Shown: positions 15,061 to 27,200 of the stretch, piece by piece
Position numbering within the stretch: position 1 is the stretch's first letter
Layout: every line of letters starts with the position of its first letter
Source: Hibiscus mutabilis
Taxonomy: Eukaryota; Streptophyta; Magnoliopsida; Malvales; Malvaceae
Assembly (NCBI GenBank): GCA_019671005.1
Contig: CM033752.1
Coordinates: forward strand, 11,222,001-11,286,000
Reading direction: 5' to 3'
Length of the DNA stretch: 64,000 nucleotides
Position numbers and translations under genes: made by a program
Notes under the pieces: generated by a model
Seen by the model: the letters and a program-made list of their open reading frames with translations, nothing else
What the model was told of the DNA's origin: nothing
The model's database searches: none

Positions 15061-17430
15061 TTTACAGTAGACCCGTTAGAATTTTAACCTAGTAAAAATT
15101 TCTGAAAATTAGGGTAAGCTATTTAATCATGTTCCAAAGCCTATAACTAAATATTTTAGGTCATAAAATTTTATTTAATCTTATTTTGTGGCGTTTTGAA
15201 GGTTTAAGGTGTGCATGTCTAAATGGGCTTTAACAGTGTACCCGTTGGAATTTTAATATAGTAAAAAGTTTTGAAATTGATGTTAAGCTATATAATCATA
15301 TTCAAAATCCCATAATAAAAAACTTTAACTCATAAAATTCTATTTAATCTTATTTTGCGGCCATTTTGTTGGGTTTAAGGCGTGCATGTCTAAATGTGCT
15401 TTGTAGTGGACCCGTTGGAATTTTAACCGAGTAAAAAGTTCTAAAAATGAGGTTATGCTATATAATCATGTTCAAAAGCCCATAATAAAATATTTTAACT
15501 CATAAAATATGATATAATATAATTTTGTGGGCGTTTTGCTGGAGAATCATATTCGAAAGCCCATAATAAAATATTTTAACTCATAAAATTTGATTTAATC
15601 TTATTTTGTGGCCGTTTTTTGGGGTTTACGGCGTGCATGTCTAAATGGACTTTACAAGGGACTCGTTGGAATTTTAACCGAGAAAAAATTTTGAATTTGA
15701 GGTTAAGCTATAAAATCATATTCAAAAGCCATATTCAAATATTTTAACTCATAAAATTTTATTTAATCTTATTTTGTGGCCGTTTTGTTGGGTTTAAGGC
15801 GTTCATGTCTAAATGGGCTTTATAGTGGACCCGTTGGAATTTTAACCGAGTAAAAAGTTTTGAAACTATGGGTAAGCTATATATTCATATTCAAAAGCCC
15901 ATAATAAAATATTTTAACTCATAACATTTGATTTAATCTTATATTGTGACCGTTTTGTTGGGGTTTAAGGCGTGCCTGTCTGAATGGGCTTTATAGTGGA
16001 CCCGTTGGAATTTTAACCGAGTAAAAAGTTTTGAAATTGAAGTTAAGCTATATAATCATATTCAAAAGCCCATAATTAATTATTTTAACACATAAAATTT
16101 GATTTAATCTTATTTAGTGGCCGTTTTGTTGGGTTTAGGGCCTGTATATCTAAATGGGCTTTACAGTGGACTCCTTGGAATTTTAGCAGAGTAAAAAGTT
16201 TTGAATTTGGGGTTAAGCTATATAATCATATTCAAAATTCCATAAATATTTTAACTCATAAAATTTGATTTAATCTTATTTTGCAATCTTTTTGTTGGCT
16301 CTAAAGCGTGTATGTCTAAATGGGCTTTATAGTGGACTCGCTGGAATTTTAACCGCATAAAAAGTTTTGAAATTGAGGTAAGCTATACAATCATTTTCAA
16401 ACACCCACAATAAAATATTTAACTCGTAAAATCTGATTTAATCTAATTTTGAGGTCATTTTGTTGGGTTTAAGGCGTGCATGTCTAAATGGGCTTTACAG
16501 TGGATCTGTTGGAATTTTAACCGAGTAAAAAGTTTTGAAATTGAGTTTAAGCTATATAATAATATTCAAAAGCCCATAATCAAATATTTTAACTCATAAA
16601 ATTTGATTTAATCTTATTTTGTGACCGTTTAGTTGGGTTTAAGGCGTGCATTTCTAAAATTGGCTTTATAGTGGACCCGATGGAATTTTAACAGAGTAGA
16701 AGTTTTACAATTGAAGTTAAGGTATATAATCATGTTAAAAAGCCTAGAACTAAATATTTTAAGTCATATAATGTGATTTAATCTAATTTTGCATCCATTT
16801 TGTTGGGGTTTAAGGCGTGCAGGTCTAAATGGGCTTTATAGTGGACCCGTTGGAATTTTAACCCATAAAATTTGAGATTAAGCTATATAATCATATTCAA
16901 AAGCCCATAATCAAATATTTTAACCCATAAAATTTGATTTAAGCTTATTTTGTGGTCATTTTGTTGGGTTTAGGGTGAACAAGTCTAAATAGGCTTTACC
17001 CGTTGGAATTTTAACTGAGTAAAAATTTGTGAAAATGAGGTTAAGCTATATAATCATGTTCAAAATCCCATAAATAAATTTTTTATGTTATAAAATTTGA
17101 TTTAATCTTATTTTGCGGCCATTTTGTTGGGGTTTAAGGCGTGCAGGTTTAAAAGGGCCTTACAGTGGATCCGTTGGAATTTTAACCGAGTAAAAGCTTT
17201 TGAAATTGTGTTTAAGCTATATAATCATATTCAAAAGCCCGTAATAAAACATTTTAACCCGTTAGAATTTTAACCGAGTAAATTTTTTTGAAATTAATGT
17301 TAAGCTGTATAATCATATTAAAAAGCTCATAATAAAATATTTTAACTCATAAAATTTGATTTAATCTTATTTTGTGGCCGTTTTGTTGGGTTTAAGGTGT
17401 GCATGTCTAAATGGGCGTTATAGTGGACCC

Positions 17431-17436
17431 GGTAGA
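17431..17436. other. Satellite orientation switch (inversion junction)
   Basis: The + monomer runs to TATAGTGGACCC at 17421-17430. A few bases later the sequence continues as a - monomer, ACTGTAAAGACCATTTAGAC, from 17436. The two half-monomers are broken at almost the same phase, so the junction is a near-perfect inverted repeat with a spacer of about 10 bp. This could be a real inversion or fold-back duplication breakpoint, or a chimeric assembly join. Confidence 0.85.
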
Positions 17437-20400
17437 CTGTAAAGACCATTTAGACATGCACGCCTTAAACCCAACAAAACGAACACAAAATAAGATTAAT
17501 ACAAATTTTATGAGTTAAAATATTTGATTATGAGCTTTTAAATATGATAATATAGCTTAACCTCAATTTTAAATTTTTTTACCTGATTAAAATACCAAGG
17601 GTCCACTATAAGCCCATTTAGACATACACGCCTTAAACCCCAACAAAACAGCCGAAAAATAAGATTAAATCAAATTTTATGACTTACAATATTTACTTAC
17701 GGACTTTTGAACATGATTATACAGCTTAACCTCAATTTTAAAACTTTTTAGTATGTTAAAATGCAACGGGTCCACTGTAAAGCCTATTTACACATACAAT
17801 CCTTAAACCCAACGAAACGACCACAAAATAAGATTAAATCAAATTTTATGAGTTAAAATATTTGATCATGGCATTTTGAATATTATTATATAGGTTAACC
17901 TCAATTTCAAAACTTTTTTCTCGGTTAAAATTCTAACGGGTCCACTATAAAGCTCATTTAGACATGCATGCCTAAAACGCAAACATAACGACCGAAAATA
18001 AGATTAACTCACATTTTATGACTTAAAATATTTATTTATAGGCTTTTGAACATGATTATATAGATTAAATGCATTTTCAAAAATTTTACTTGGTTAAAAT
18101 TCCAACGGGTCCACTATAAACCCATTTAGACATACACGCCTTATAAACCCAACAAAACGACCACAAAATAAGATTAGATCAAAATTTATAAGTTAAAATA
18201 TTTTATTATGTGCTGTTGAATATGATTATACAGCTTAACCTCAATTTTAAAACTTTTTACTCGGTTAAAATTCCAACGGGTCCACTTTATAGCCCATTTT
18301 GACATCCATGCCTTAAATCCAACAAAACGGACACAAAATAAGATTAAATCAAATTTTATGAGTTAAAATATTTTATTATGGGCTTTTGAATATGATTATA
18401 TATTTTCACCTCAATTTCAAAACTTTTTACTCGGTTAAAATTCCAACGGGTCCACTATAAAGCTCTTTTAGACTTGTATGACTTAAACCCAACAAAACGA
18501 CCATAAAATAAGATTAAATCAAATTTTATGAGTAAAAATATTTTATTATGGGCTATGAAATATGATTATATAGCTTAACCTCATTTTCAAAAAAATTTAC
18601 TTGGTTAAAATTCCAACAGGTCCACTGTAAAGCCCCTTTAGACATGCACGCCTTAAACCCCAACAAAATGGACGAAAAATAAGATTAAATCACATTTTAT
18701 GACTTAAAACATTTAGTTATGGGCTTTTGAGCATGATTATGTAGCTTAACTTCATTTTCAAAAAATTTTACTCGGTTAAAATTCCAACGGGTCCACTATA
18801 AAAGCTAAATTAGACATGCACGCCTTAAAACCAACAAAACGGCTACAAAATTAGATTAAATCAAATTTAATGAGTTAAAATATTTTATTATGGGCTTATG
18901 AATATGATAATATAGCTTAACCTCAATTTCAAAATTTTTTTCTAGGTTAAAATTCCAAAAGATCCATTGTACAGTCCATTTAGACATGCACGCCTTCAAC
19001 CTAACAAAACTGCCATAAAATAAGATTAAATCAGATTTTATGATTTAAAATATTTGATTATGGGCTTTTGAATATTATTATATAGCTTAACGTTAATTTC
19101 AAAACTTTTTAATCGGTTAAAATTCCAATGGGTCCACTGTAAAGACCATTTAGACCTGCACGCCTAAAGCCCCAACATAATGGCCGAAAAATAAGATTAA
19201 ATCACATTTTATGACTTAAAATATTTAGTTATGGGCTTTTGAACATGATTATATAGATTAAACTCATTTTCAAAACTTTTTACTCTATTAAAATTTCAAC
19301 GGGGCCACTGTAAAGCCCATTTGGACATGCACGCCTTAAACCCAACAAAACGACCACAAAATAAGATTAAATCAAATTTTATGTGTTAAAATACATGATT
19401 ATAGGCTTTTTAACATGAATATATAGCTTAACCTCACTTTTATAACTTTTTACTAGGTTAAAATTCTAACGGGTCTACTGTAAAGCCCATTTAGATATGC
19501 ACGCCTTAAACCCAACAAAACGGTCAAAAATAAGATTAAATCAAATTTTATGACTTAAAATTTTTAGTTATGGGTTTTGAACAAGATTATACGGCTTAAC
19601 ATCAATTTTAGCACTTTTTACTCTGTTATAATTCCAACGGGTCCACTGTAAAGCCCATCTAGACATACACGCCCTAAACCCAACAAAACGGCCACAAAAT
19701 AAGATTAAATCAAATTTTATGAGTTAATATATTTTATTATGGGCTTTTGAATATGATTATATAGCTTAACCTCGATTTCAAAACTTTTTACTCGGTTGAA
19801 ATTCCAACGGGTCCAGTGTTAAAAATCATTTAGACATGCATGCCAAAAACCCCCAACATAACGGCTGAAAAATAAGATTAAATCACATTTTATGACTTAA
19901 AATATTTATTTATGAGCTTTGAACATGATTATATAGCTTAAACTCATTTTCAGAAATTTTTACTCAGTTAGAATTCCAACGGGTCCACTGTAAAGCCCAT
20001 TTAGACATGCACTCCTTAAATCCAACAAAAAGACCACAAAATAAGATTAAATCAAATTTTATGAGTTAAAATATTTTATTATGGGCTTTTGAATCTGATT
20101 ATATAGCTTAACCTCAAATTTAGAACTTTTTACTTAGTTAAAATTCCAACAACTCCACTATAAAGCCAATTTAGACATGAATGCCTTAAACCCCACAAAA
20201 CGGCAACAAAATAAGATTAAAGCAAAATTTATGAGTTAAAATATTTTATTATGGGATTTTGAATATGATTATATAGCTCAACCTCAATTTCAAAAGTTTT
20301 TACTTGGTTAAAATTCCAATGCGTCCATTGTAAAGCCCATTGAAACATGTACGCCTAAAACCCCAACATAATGGCCAAAAATAACATTAAATCATATTTT

Positions 20401-22427
20401 ATGACTTAAAATATTCAGTTATGGGCTTTTGAACATGATTATATAGCTTAAACTCATTTTTAGAAATTTTTACTTGGTTAAAATTCTAACGGGTCCGCTC
20501 TAAAGCTTATTTAGACATGCATGCCTTAAACCCAACTAAACAGCCTCAAAATAATATTAAATCAAATTTTATGAGATAAAATATTTGATTATGAGCTTTT
20601 GAATATGATTATATAGCTTAACCTCATTTTTGGAAATTTTTTCTCGGTTAAAATTCCAACGAGTCCACTATAAATCCCATTGAGATTTGCACGCCTTAAT
20701 CCCAACAAAACGGCCACAAAATAAGATTGAATCACATTTTATGACTTAAAATATGTAGTTATTGGCTTTTAAACATAATTATATAGCTTAACCTCATTTT
20801 CAAAAAAAAATCTCGGCTAAAATTCCAACGGGTACATTGTAAAGCCCAGTTAGACAAGCAAGCCTTAAACCCAACAAAATGGCCAAAAATAAGATTAAAT
20901 CAAACTTAATGAGTTAAAATATTTTATTATGGGCTTTTGAATATGATTATATAGCTTAACCTCAATTTCAAAAAAATTTACTTGGTTAAAATTTCAATGG
21001 GTCCACTTTAAAGCCCATTTAGACATTCACGCTTTAAACTCAACAAAAAGGACACAAAATAAGATTAAATCAAATTTTATGAGTAAAATTATTTGATTAT
21101 GGGCTTTTGAATATGATTATATAGCGAAACCTCAATTTCAAAACTTTTTACACAGTTAAAATTCCAACGGGTCCACTGTAAAACCCATTTAGACATGCAC
21201 GCCATAAACCCCAACAAAACAACCAAAAAGTAAGAATAAATCAAATTTTATGGCTTGAAATATTTAGTTATGGGCTTTTATAATTATATAGATTAAACTC
21301 ATTTTCAGATATTTTTACTCAGTTAAAATTCCTACAGGTCCACTGTAAAATTCCATTTAGACATGCACACCTTAAACCCAACAAAACAACCACAAAATAA
21401 GATTAAATAAAATTTTATGAGTTAAAATATTTGGTTATGGGCTTTTCAATATAATTATATAGCTTAACCTAGAATTTCATAAAATTTTACTCGGTTAAAA
21501 TTCCAATGGATCCCACTATAAAGCCCATTTAGACATACACACCTTAAACCCCAACAAAATGACCAAAAAAATAAGATTAAACCAAATTTTTTGAGTTAAA
21601 ATTTTTGATTATGAGTTTTGAATATGATTATACAGCTTAACCTCAATTTCAAAACTTTTTACTCAGTTAAAATTCAAACAGGTGCACTATAAATCCCATC
21701 TAGACATGCACGCTAAAACCCTAACATAACGGCCGAAAAATAAGATTAAATCACATTTTATAACTTAAAATAATTAATTATGGGATTTGAACATAATTAT
21801 ATAGCTTAAACTCATTTTTAGAACTTTTTTCTTGGTTAAAATTCCAATGGGTCCACTATAAAGCCCATTTAGACATGCACGCCTTAAACTCAACAAAACG
21901 ACCAAAATAAGAATAAATAAAATTTTATGTGTTAATATATTTGATTATGAGTTTTTGAATATGATTATATAACTTAACCTCAATTTTATAACTTTTTACT
22001 CGATTAAAATTCCAACGGGTCCACTGTAAAGCCCATTTAGATTTTCACCCAACAAAACGACCACAAAATAATATTAAATCAAATTTTATGAGTTAAAATA
22101 TTTGATTATGGTCTTTTGAATATGAGTATACAGCTTAACCTCAATTTTAAAACTTTTTACTCGGTTAAAATTTCAACAGGTCCAATTTAAAGCCCATTTA
22201 GACATGCATGCCTTAAACCCAACAAAACGACCACAAAATAAGATTAACTCAAATTTTATGAGTTAAAATATTTTATTATGGGCTATGAAATACGATTATA
22301 TGGCTTAACCTCATTTCCATAAATTTTTGCTCAGTTAAAATTCCAACGGGTCCACTGTAAAGAACATTTCGACATGCACGCCTTAAACCCCAACAAAACT
22401 GTCAAAAAATAAGATTAAATCACATTG
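17436..22427 (-). repeat. Satellite array, block B (inverted)
   Basis: About 29 monomers of the same satellite read on the minus strand; the landmark appears as TTTAGACATGCACGCCTTAAAC, followed by CCCAACAAAACGACCACAAAATAAGATTAAATC-type text. Monomers here are more diverged from one another than in block A, and no close multi-monomer copies were noticed. The block ends near 22427, where the monomer text AAGATTAAATCACATT stops matching. Confidence 0.93.
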
Positions 22428-22442
22428 TATTCTTATAATAAG

Positions 22443-22600
22443 ATGGTGCTTCCTGCTTTCAGGAAAGTGAAGTACTTCAGGTATTGGATTCAGGTTGAAC
22501 TTATAAACCATGCCAGTGAAAAGTCATTTTTAGAGTCATGTGTTAAGCATATAGCACATTCTTCAATAGAAGAAGCAATGGATGGACCAAAATTGGATGT
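22443..22600 (+). pseudogene. Exon-like coding fragment, product not recognised
   Basis: An open frame of 53 codons runs from ATG at 22443 to TGA at 22602-22604. The peptide starts MVLPAFRKVKYFRYWIQVEL and is of ordinary protein composition, unlike the low-complexity AT-rich sequence around it. It is preceded directly by AG (22441-22442), and its 3' end abuts GTGAGT at 22601-22606, a strong plant donor consensus. It could therefore be a captured internal exon of a nuclear gene. It lies immediately after the end of satellite block B. I do not recognise the family. Chance openness over 160 bp cannot be excluded, and the acceptor side lacks a strong pyrimidine tract. Confidence 0.3.
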
Positions 22601-22604
22601 GTGA

Positions 22605-23420
22605 GTTCCAGAAGAGGATATTTCAACTTCTAGATGTGGGAAGATATCTCATACAATAGAAAGAGCTTTGGTCTCTCTTATGCAATAGCTCAATAAAGAG
22701 TTCATTCTTTGACTCCTAGTATGAGTACGAAAAGGCATTCAAGCAAGGAAGGACAATGCGATAACAAGTGATTTGTGATCAATAATCCACCAAATTCAGT
22801 ACCAATCTAGCGGTAATGACATTTTTTCCTTCTAAATCTAAAGACAAATTCAACCTCTTCCCTTCAAGTCCAATTCTCTGATCTTAAGACTGACTGAATC
22901 AATCAAGTCAACTTGAACTCTGCCAATGCCTCCAGACTTGACTGAAAGCGCTTAGTTAGTCAGGAGATAAGACAACTATTCTATAAAGCGAAATTCCAAA
23001 CCGGAGAGTGAGCGTTTGAAATTCTCACCAAGATACGCATCCAATCCATGACTTTCCATCTTTCTCCTTCGATCTGCCTATGAACTATGACTCTTGACTT
23101 GACTGATAGCTTTTAGCCTAAGGGCGAACTCCCTTTCAACTATGAGATTCCCTTACCCCTACGAAGGGCTCTCCCTCATATGCAACCAAGTCTCCCTATC
23201 TGGATGTAGAGAGGCCTGCAACTGACATGGGCAAGGAAAGAAGTAAACTGCTAGATTAGATCTTATTGCAAGGCTAGGCGAAACCCTATTTGATGTTAGA
23301 AGGCTAGGAGAAGTTATTTTCTTAGGACTAGTAGGGAATTTCAATATCAGGTTTAGGCTTTCCTCAAACTCAGTTTTGAGCTAGCGGGAAATCTTTCCTC
23401 TTTTCTTTTGACTTATTGAG
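22605..23420. other. Unassigned, organelle-like non-coding sequence
   Basis: Moderate-GC sequence without a supported gene. From about 22800 onward the style (runs such as CTTGACTGA, AAGCGCTTAGTTAGTCAGG, purine and pyrimidine clusters) resembles angiosperm mitochondrial intergenic DNA and is continuous in character with 24291-32480 across the Cassandra-like insertion. Short frames such as 23159-23344 (-) show no family signature. Confidence 0.35.
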
Positions 23421-23639
23421 TGTAATATCCCAAATTTTGGCTAGTGACTAAAATGTAAATTTTAAAAGTTTAGGGGGTCAAAGTATAAACTTTGGAAAAG
23501 TTTGGGGACTAAAGTGTAAATTTCCCCAACAAGTAATTTAATTCAATATAAGAGTGAATCGGATCGAAATAGGTACCTTGATATTAGTTTTAAGAATTAA
23601 GATGCAGAAAAAGCTATCGAATTTGGATCGAATAAAATT

Positions 23640-23681
23640 GTTAAGCGTGCTCAGGCCAGAGAAATACAAGGATGGGTGACC
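23640..23681 (+). promoter_or_regulatory. 5S-rRNA-like box A to box C segment (left LTR)
   Basis: The segment starts GTTAAGCGTGCT and ends AGGATGGGTGACC, the box A and box C parts of the plant 5S internal promoter. It is 42 bp, the same spacing as in 5S rRNA, with about six substitutions against the consensus as I recall it. It is not a 5S gene, since the 5' half and the 3' end of 5S are absent. In Cassandra elements this part is thought to act as a pol III promoter. Confidence 0.8.
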
Positions 23682-24016
23682 TTCAGGGAGGTTCCATAAA
23701 AGTGTTTCTGATCGATATTTTGGACTCAGTAAAGGTAAAGAATATTCGAATGGATTATCGATAAAGGATTTCTAAGAGAAATTTTATTCTATGGAGATTT
23801 TTGAATCTCTTAGAAATCCTTTATCGATAATCCATTCGAATATTCTTTACCTTTACTGAGTCCAAAATATTGATCAGAAATACTTTTATGGTATCGAAAA
23901 TCTCCATAGAATAAAATTTCTCTTAGAAATCCTTTATCGATAATCCATTCGAATATTCTTTACCTTTACTGAGTCCAAAATATCGATCAGAAACACTTTT
24001 ATGGGACCTTCTCGAG

Positions 24017-24058
24017 GGTCACCCATCCTTATATTTCTCTGGCCTGAGCACGCTTAAC
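24017..24058 (-). promoter_or_regulatory. 5S-rRNA-like box A to box C segment (right, inverted LTR)
   Basis: Reverse-complement partner of 23640-23681, again 42 bp, reading GGTCACCCATCC on the plus strand at its left end and GCTTAAC at its right. It carries the same CTCAGGCCAG deviation from the usual 5S text, so the two arms share a recent common origin. Confidence 0.8.
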
Positions 24059-24290
24059 AATTTCATTCGATCCAAATTCTGTACCTTTTTTCAGCATTTT
24101 AATTCTTAAAACCAATATCAAGGTACCTATTTCGATCCGATTCACTCTTATACTGCATAAAATTACTTGTTGGGGAAATTTACACTTTAGTCCCCAAACT
24201 TTTCCAAAGTTTATACTTTAACCCCCTAAACTTTCAATATTTACATTTTAATGTATATTCAGTTTGTGAGTATACGTTAAGGGTGTTACA

Positions 24291-27200
24291 CTAAGAGATT
24301 AGCTAGCTTGCTTTAGGCCTTAGAAAAGAGGCTTAACAAGAGATTAGTAGCCTCCCAAGAATCAAATAGAGAAGGACGGGCTGGCGTGCAAGAGAGAAGG
24401 AATGAAACGGGGGAATGCCTTAGGAGGGGCAGGTATAAAGAAAGGAACTCAAATTTCCACTGGCTCACATGGAAAAGCAAGGCGACGTCATGCCCTTAGA
24501 CTCGAAATAGAATATATTAACTTCCTAAAAAAGCACACTCTCTTAGAGGCATTCCAAAAAGGGCCCATATTTTATAGTATCCATAGAAAGCTCTCATATT
24601 CAAATTAAAGTAAGCAAATCAATTCCCTAAATTTAAACGAATTCTCTTTTTAAAATGGAAAGATCTTACCCGCTCTCCTAAGGTACACGAAGTTACTGGC
24701 TTATATTAAAAACTTGCTTTTGCTTGAGAAGATAACCCACTATCTTTGGGAAGACAAGTAGACTTCTACTTATACTCGGTTTACGCCCTACTAATACATT
24801 TTCTTTACACAAGGGCTGAGACAGACTGGCTGAAAAAGGAAAGTTCTGAAAGATACCTCGACTGAAAGGAGAGGAAGGATGACACTCCTGCGCTTTCAAA
24901 CTCACTTACCCTAGCTTACTTGCTCACTTTCAGGCTTGCCTTTAACCTTGCTTGCTTTTGCTTGAAAACTTGCTTGCTCACAGGAAGGATGGCTTCTTCG
25001 TCTACCGCATCAAGCTAAAAGGAAAGAACATGAAATCCAACTGACAATCAATAATAGCTTCTAATTGCAAAATAAAGCTTCCCCAAAGTAAAGCCAAGCA
25101 GGTAAGCAAGCAAGTGTAAGTCCCCTTCCCAGGGGGTAATATGCCAGTATCAGTCCCTTTTACATTATTTTCTCCAGTTCTATCATATTTCCAGCCACGT
25201 ATTTATTAGACGCATATCTCTTCCAGCCAGTTTCCTTACAACCAGTTGGACTTTCTTTCATTTTCCTTTCTTGCCACAGTTTCCCTCTTGCTAAAAAAAA
25301 GTGCTTTCCACTCCCCCTTGTTAAGCCCTCGATTTTGTAATCTAGTATGAAGTAAGCCTTTACTGAAGTCCTTTTCTCTTATTATGGTACAGTAACTGCG
25401 TCCCTTACTTAGGCTAGTAGGGATTTTTTTAAAGTAAGGGATAGAGCTTTTTTGGATAGCCGACAGGATATTCAAAGTTAAGAATAGAATAAGACTGAAT
25501 CTTACCTATGATATTTATTCTTCTATTACTTGTAAAAGATTTCCTATAGCCCTAGGATAATTTCATGTCGAGGGCTTCTATTTCTATTGGGAATACTACT
25601 TAAATTTCTTCCCCTTTTTTCTTCCTCTGCTTTCTGGAACTGAAGTAATTTTTGCGAGTGCAAAATGTTTTGCTTTAGGAGTGCTTCTATTCCCTTTCCC
25701 TCCTTTGTCAGTTGAGTGGTTAGGTGAAAGGAAAATTCTTACTTTTATAAGACGGAGAGGGCGTACTTCTTGTTCATATAAGTTAAAACATCCCTATCGG
25801 TCTTCATAATTGATTCTCTTCCCCTATAAGGCATTCCCAGCTCCCTTCCAGTAATTTCCATCTTAATAGAATCCTAAGAGGGTAAGAGGGCAAAGCAGCC
25901 CCTCTTCAAGCGCAAGTAAAATCCAGTGATAATGCCATGCATTTCTAGGCCTAAGCCCTATAATGTTGATACAATCCAGTTCTATTGCTAAGCCTAAGGA
26001 AAGCCCTGCCTTAAGATAATCCCTTACACCTGGGAGTTCTCTTCCATCCTGTCTGATAGATGAGGCTACATCTTTTTGCTAAACGATAAATGATAGGGCT
26101 ATATATTTTCATAGTAAGGTAAGCGCATTAAGTTGACAGCAAGCAAGGGACAATCCATTCGTTCCATCCCGTGGGAGAGTTCTCTTACAGCCACTTTTAG
26201 CTAGTGCCCTTGTACCAACATCGTACCAATAGTTGCATTTCTACCAGTCCATCATGTCCTTGTCGCTACCCACGAGCCAGTTGGAGTAGATAGCCCCAAG
26301 TAGTTGTCTAAGTCCCATGGTAATCCCTTTATTAAGCCATTGCTCATCCAATTTTTAAGGTCTAGAGGGATGGGATTTTGATAGCTAAGTTTAATGTTTT
26401 CCTTTCTTATCCTACTTTTTTACCTGGACGAGTTCCCACCTATATATTATTTCCAGTTAGTAATATATATATAATAGCAATAGGCAATATGCAATATTCC
26501 TTACTCTAGTCAGTCTTGTAGTATTATCTACCATATTTCCAATAAGTTTCTATCGATTTTTCCAATACTAGTAGTAATAGAGATTTTCTCACCTGGGCTT
26601 ATCAGAGTGTGAGGCTAGCCCTTGGATTCATTCTGCCTATAATTTTATATCCCTTCGTTCTGTTTTCTCTCCTCTATCTCTTTCATCACTTGTCAAGCCT
26701 TTGTGTAAGTGTTAGAGGGTTAAGTGAGTAAGACAGTGATAAAAAAATGCTTTGATCCTGTGAGCAATCTAAGCCCCTTAGTAATCCCTCATTAAAAAGA
26801 ATTTCCTCCTTATCCTTATTAGTCGAGTATTCATTCGAACCCTCTTCGCTTCACCATGTTTATTCCCTTTCTCACTGACTAACTTTTCAAGAAATTTAAT
26901 GGACCAGAACTGGCTTAAAATGAATATATCCCTTTATCATTTCATTTAAGGAAAGAAAAAGATAGAGTCCCGCCTTCTGGCCTGTTCTAGACCTTTACCC
27001 TTGTCTAAAAGATCCCATCGCTTGCTTATTTGCTTGCCCCATTTTAATACTTCTGCTTGAAAATGAACCTTAGGAATTTACCTAGCTTGGAGATCGAAGG
27101 GATGATAGGAAAGAAAGCACTGTAAGATCGGTAGCTCGATAAGGTGATTAGAGAAGACTAGGCCAGCACTCACCTTATTTAAACTATTAAGAACTTGAAG

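Larger units (their letters stand above)
1..17431 (+). repeat. Satellite array, block A (about 170-bp monomers)
   Basis: About one hundred head-to-tail monomers. The spacing of the landmark GCGTGCATGTCTAAATGGG is 169 bp (182 to 351) and 174 bp (351 to about 525). Each monomer has a better conserved GC-richer part (GGCGTGCATGTCTAAATGGG, then GGACCCGTTGGAATTTTAAC) and an AT-rich part (AAGCTATATAATCAT, then a TTTGATTTAATCTTATTTTG-like stretch and a T-rich run with GGCCATTTTGTTGGG). Monomers differ by scattered substitutions and small indels, mainly in A/T runs. The length is in the range usual for plant centromeric satellites, but whether it binds CENH3 cannot be read from sequence. Short open frames inside it (for example 4354-4671) are simply read-through of monomers. 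No CRISPR-like spacers exist. Confidence 0.95.
23421..24290. mobile_element. Inverted pair of Cassandra-like (5S-carrying) LTRs
   Basis: The segment begins TGTAATATCCC (23421) and ends GGGTGTTACA (24281-24290), so both outer ends are LTR 5' ends facing outwards. The left arm (23421 to about 23803) and the right arm (about 23806-24290) are reverse complements. They share a GGATCGAAATAGGTACC block, the 5S-like segment and an ATTCGAATGGATTATCGATAA block. The turn lies at GAGATTTTTGAATCTC (about 23796-23811). The right arm contains an extra direct copy of a module of about 84 bp (23809-23891 and 23922-24005). LTRs with an embedded 5S rRNA segment are the hallmark of Cassandra TRIM elements; the assignment rests on that. 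The 5-bp flanks (TTGAG and CTAAG) do not form a clear target-site duplication. Confidence 0.6.

Noticed and set aside
1..17431. Regular repeats as a possible CRISPR array
   Set aside because: The repeated unit is about 170 bp with no unique spacers, in plant-type nuclear DNA; it is a satellite.
1..17431. CENP-B-box-like site at CCCGTTGGAA in each monomer
   Set aside because: It shares the core CGTTGGAA with the mammalian box but lacks the required TTCG and CGGG at the right spacing on either strand; plants are also not known to use this box.
23640..24058. Functional 5S rRNA genes
   Set aside because: Only the 42-bp box A to box C portion is present in each arm; the rest of 5S is absent and the setting is an LTR.
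24402..25475. Short frames at 24402-24608 (+), 24693-24905 (-) and 25236-25475 (-) as mitochondrial genes
   Set aside because: None resembles a known plant mitochondrial protein, and all are below 80 codons in a region without conserved coding signs.
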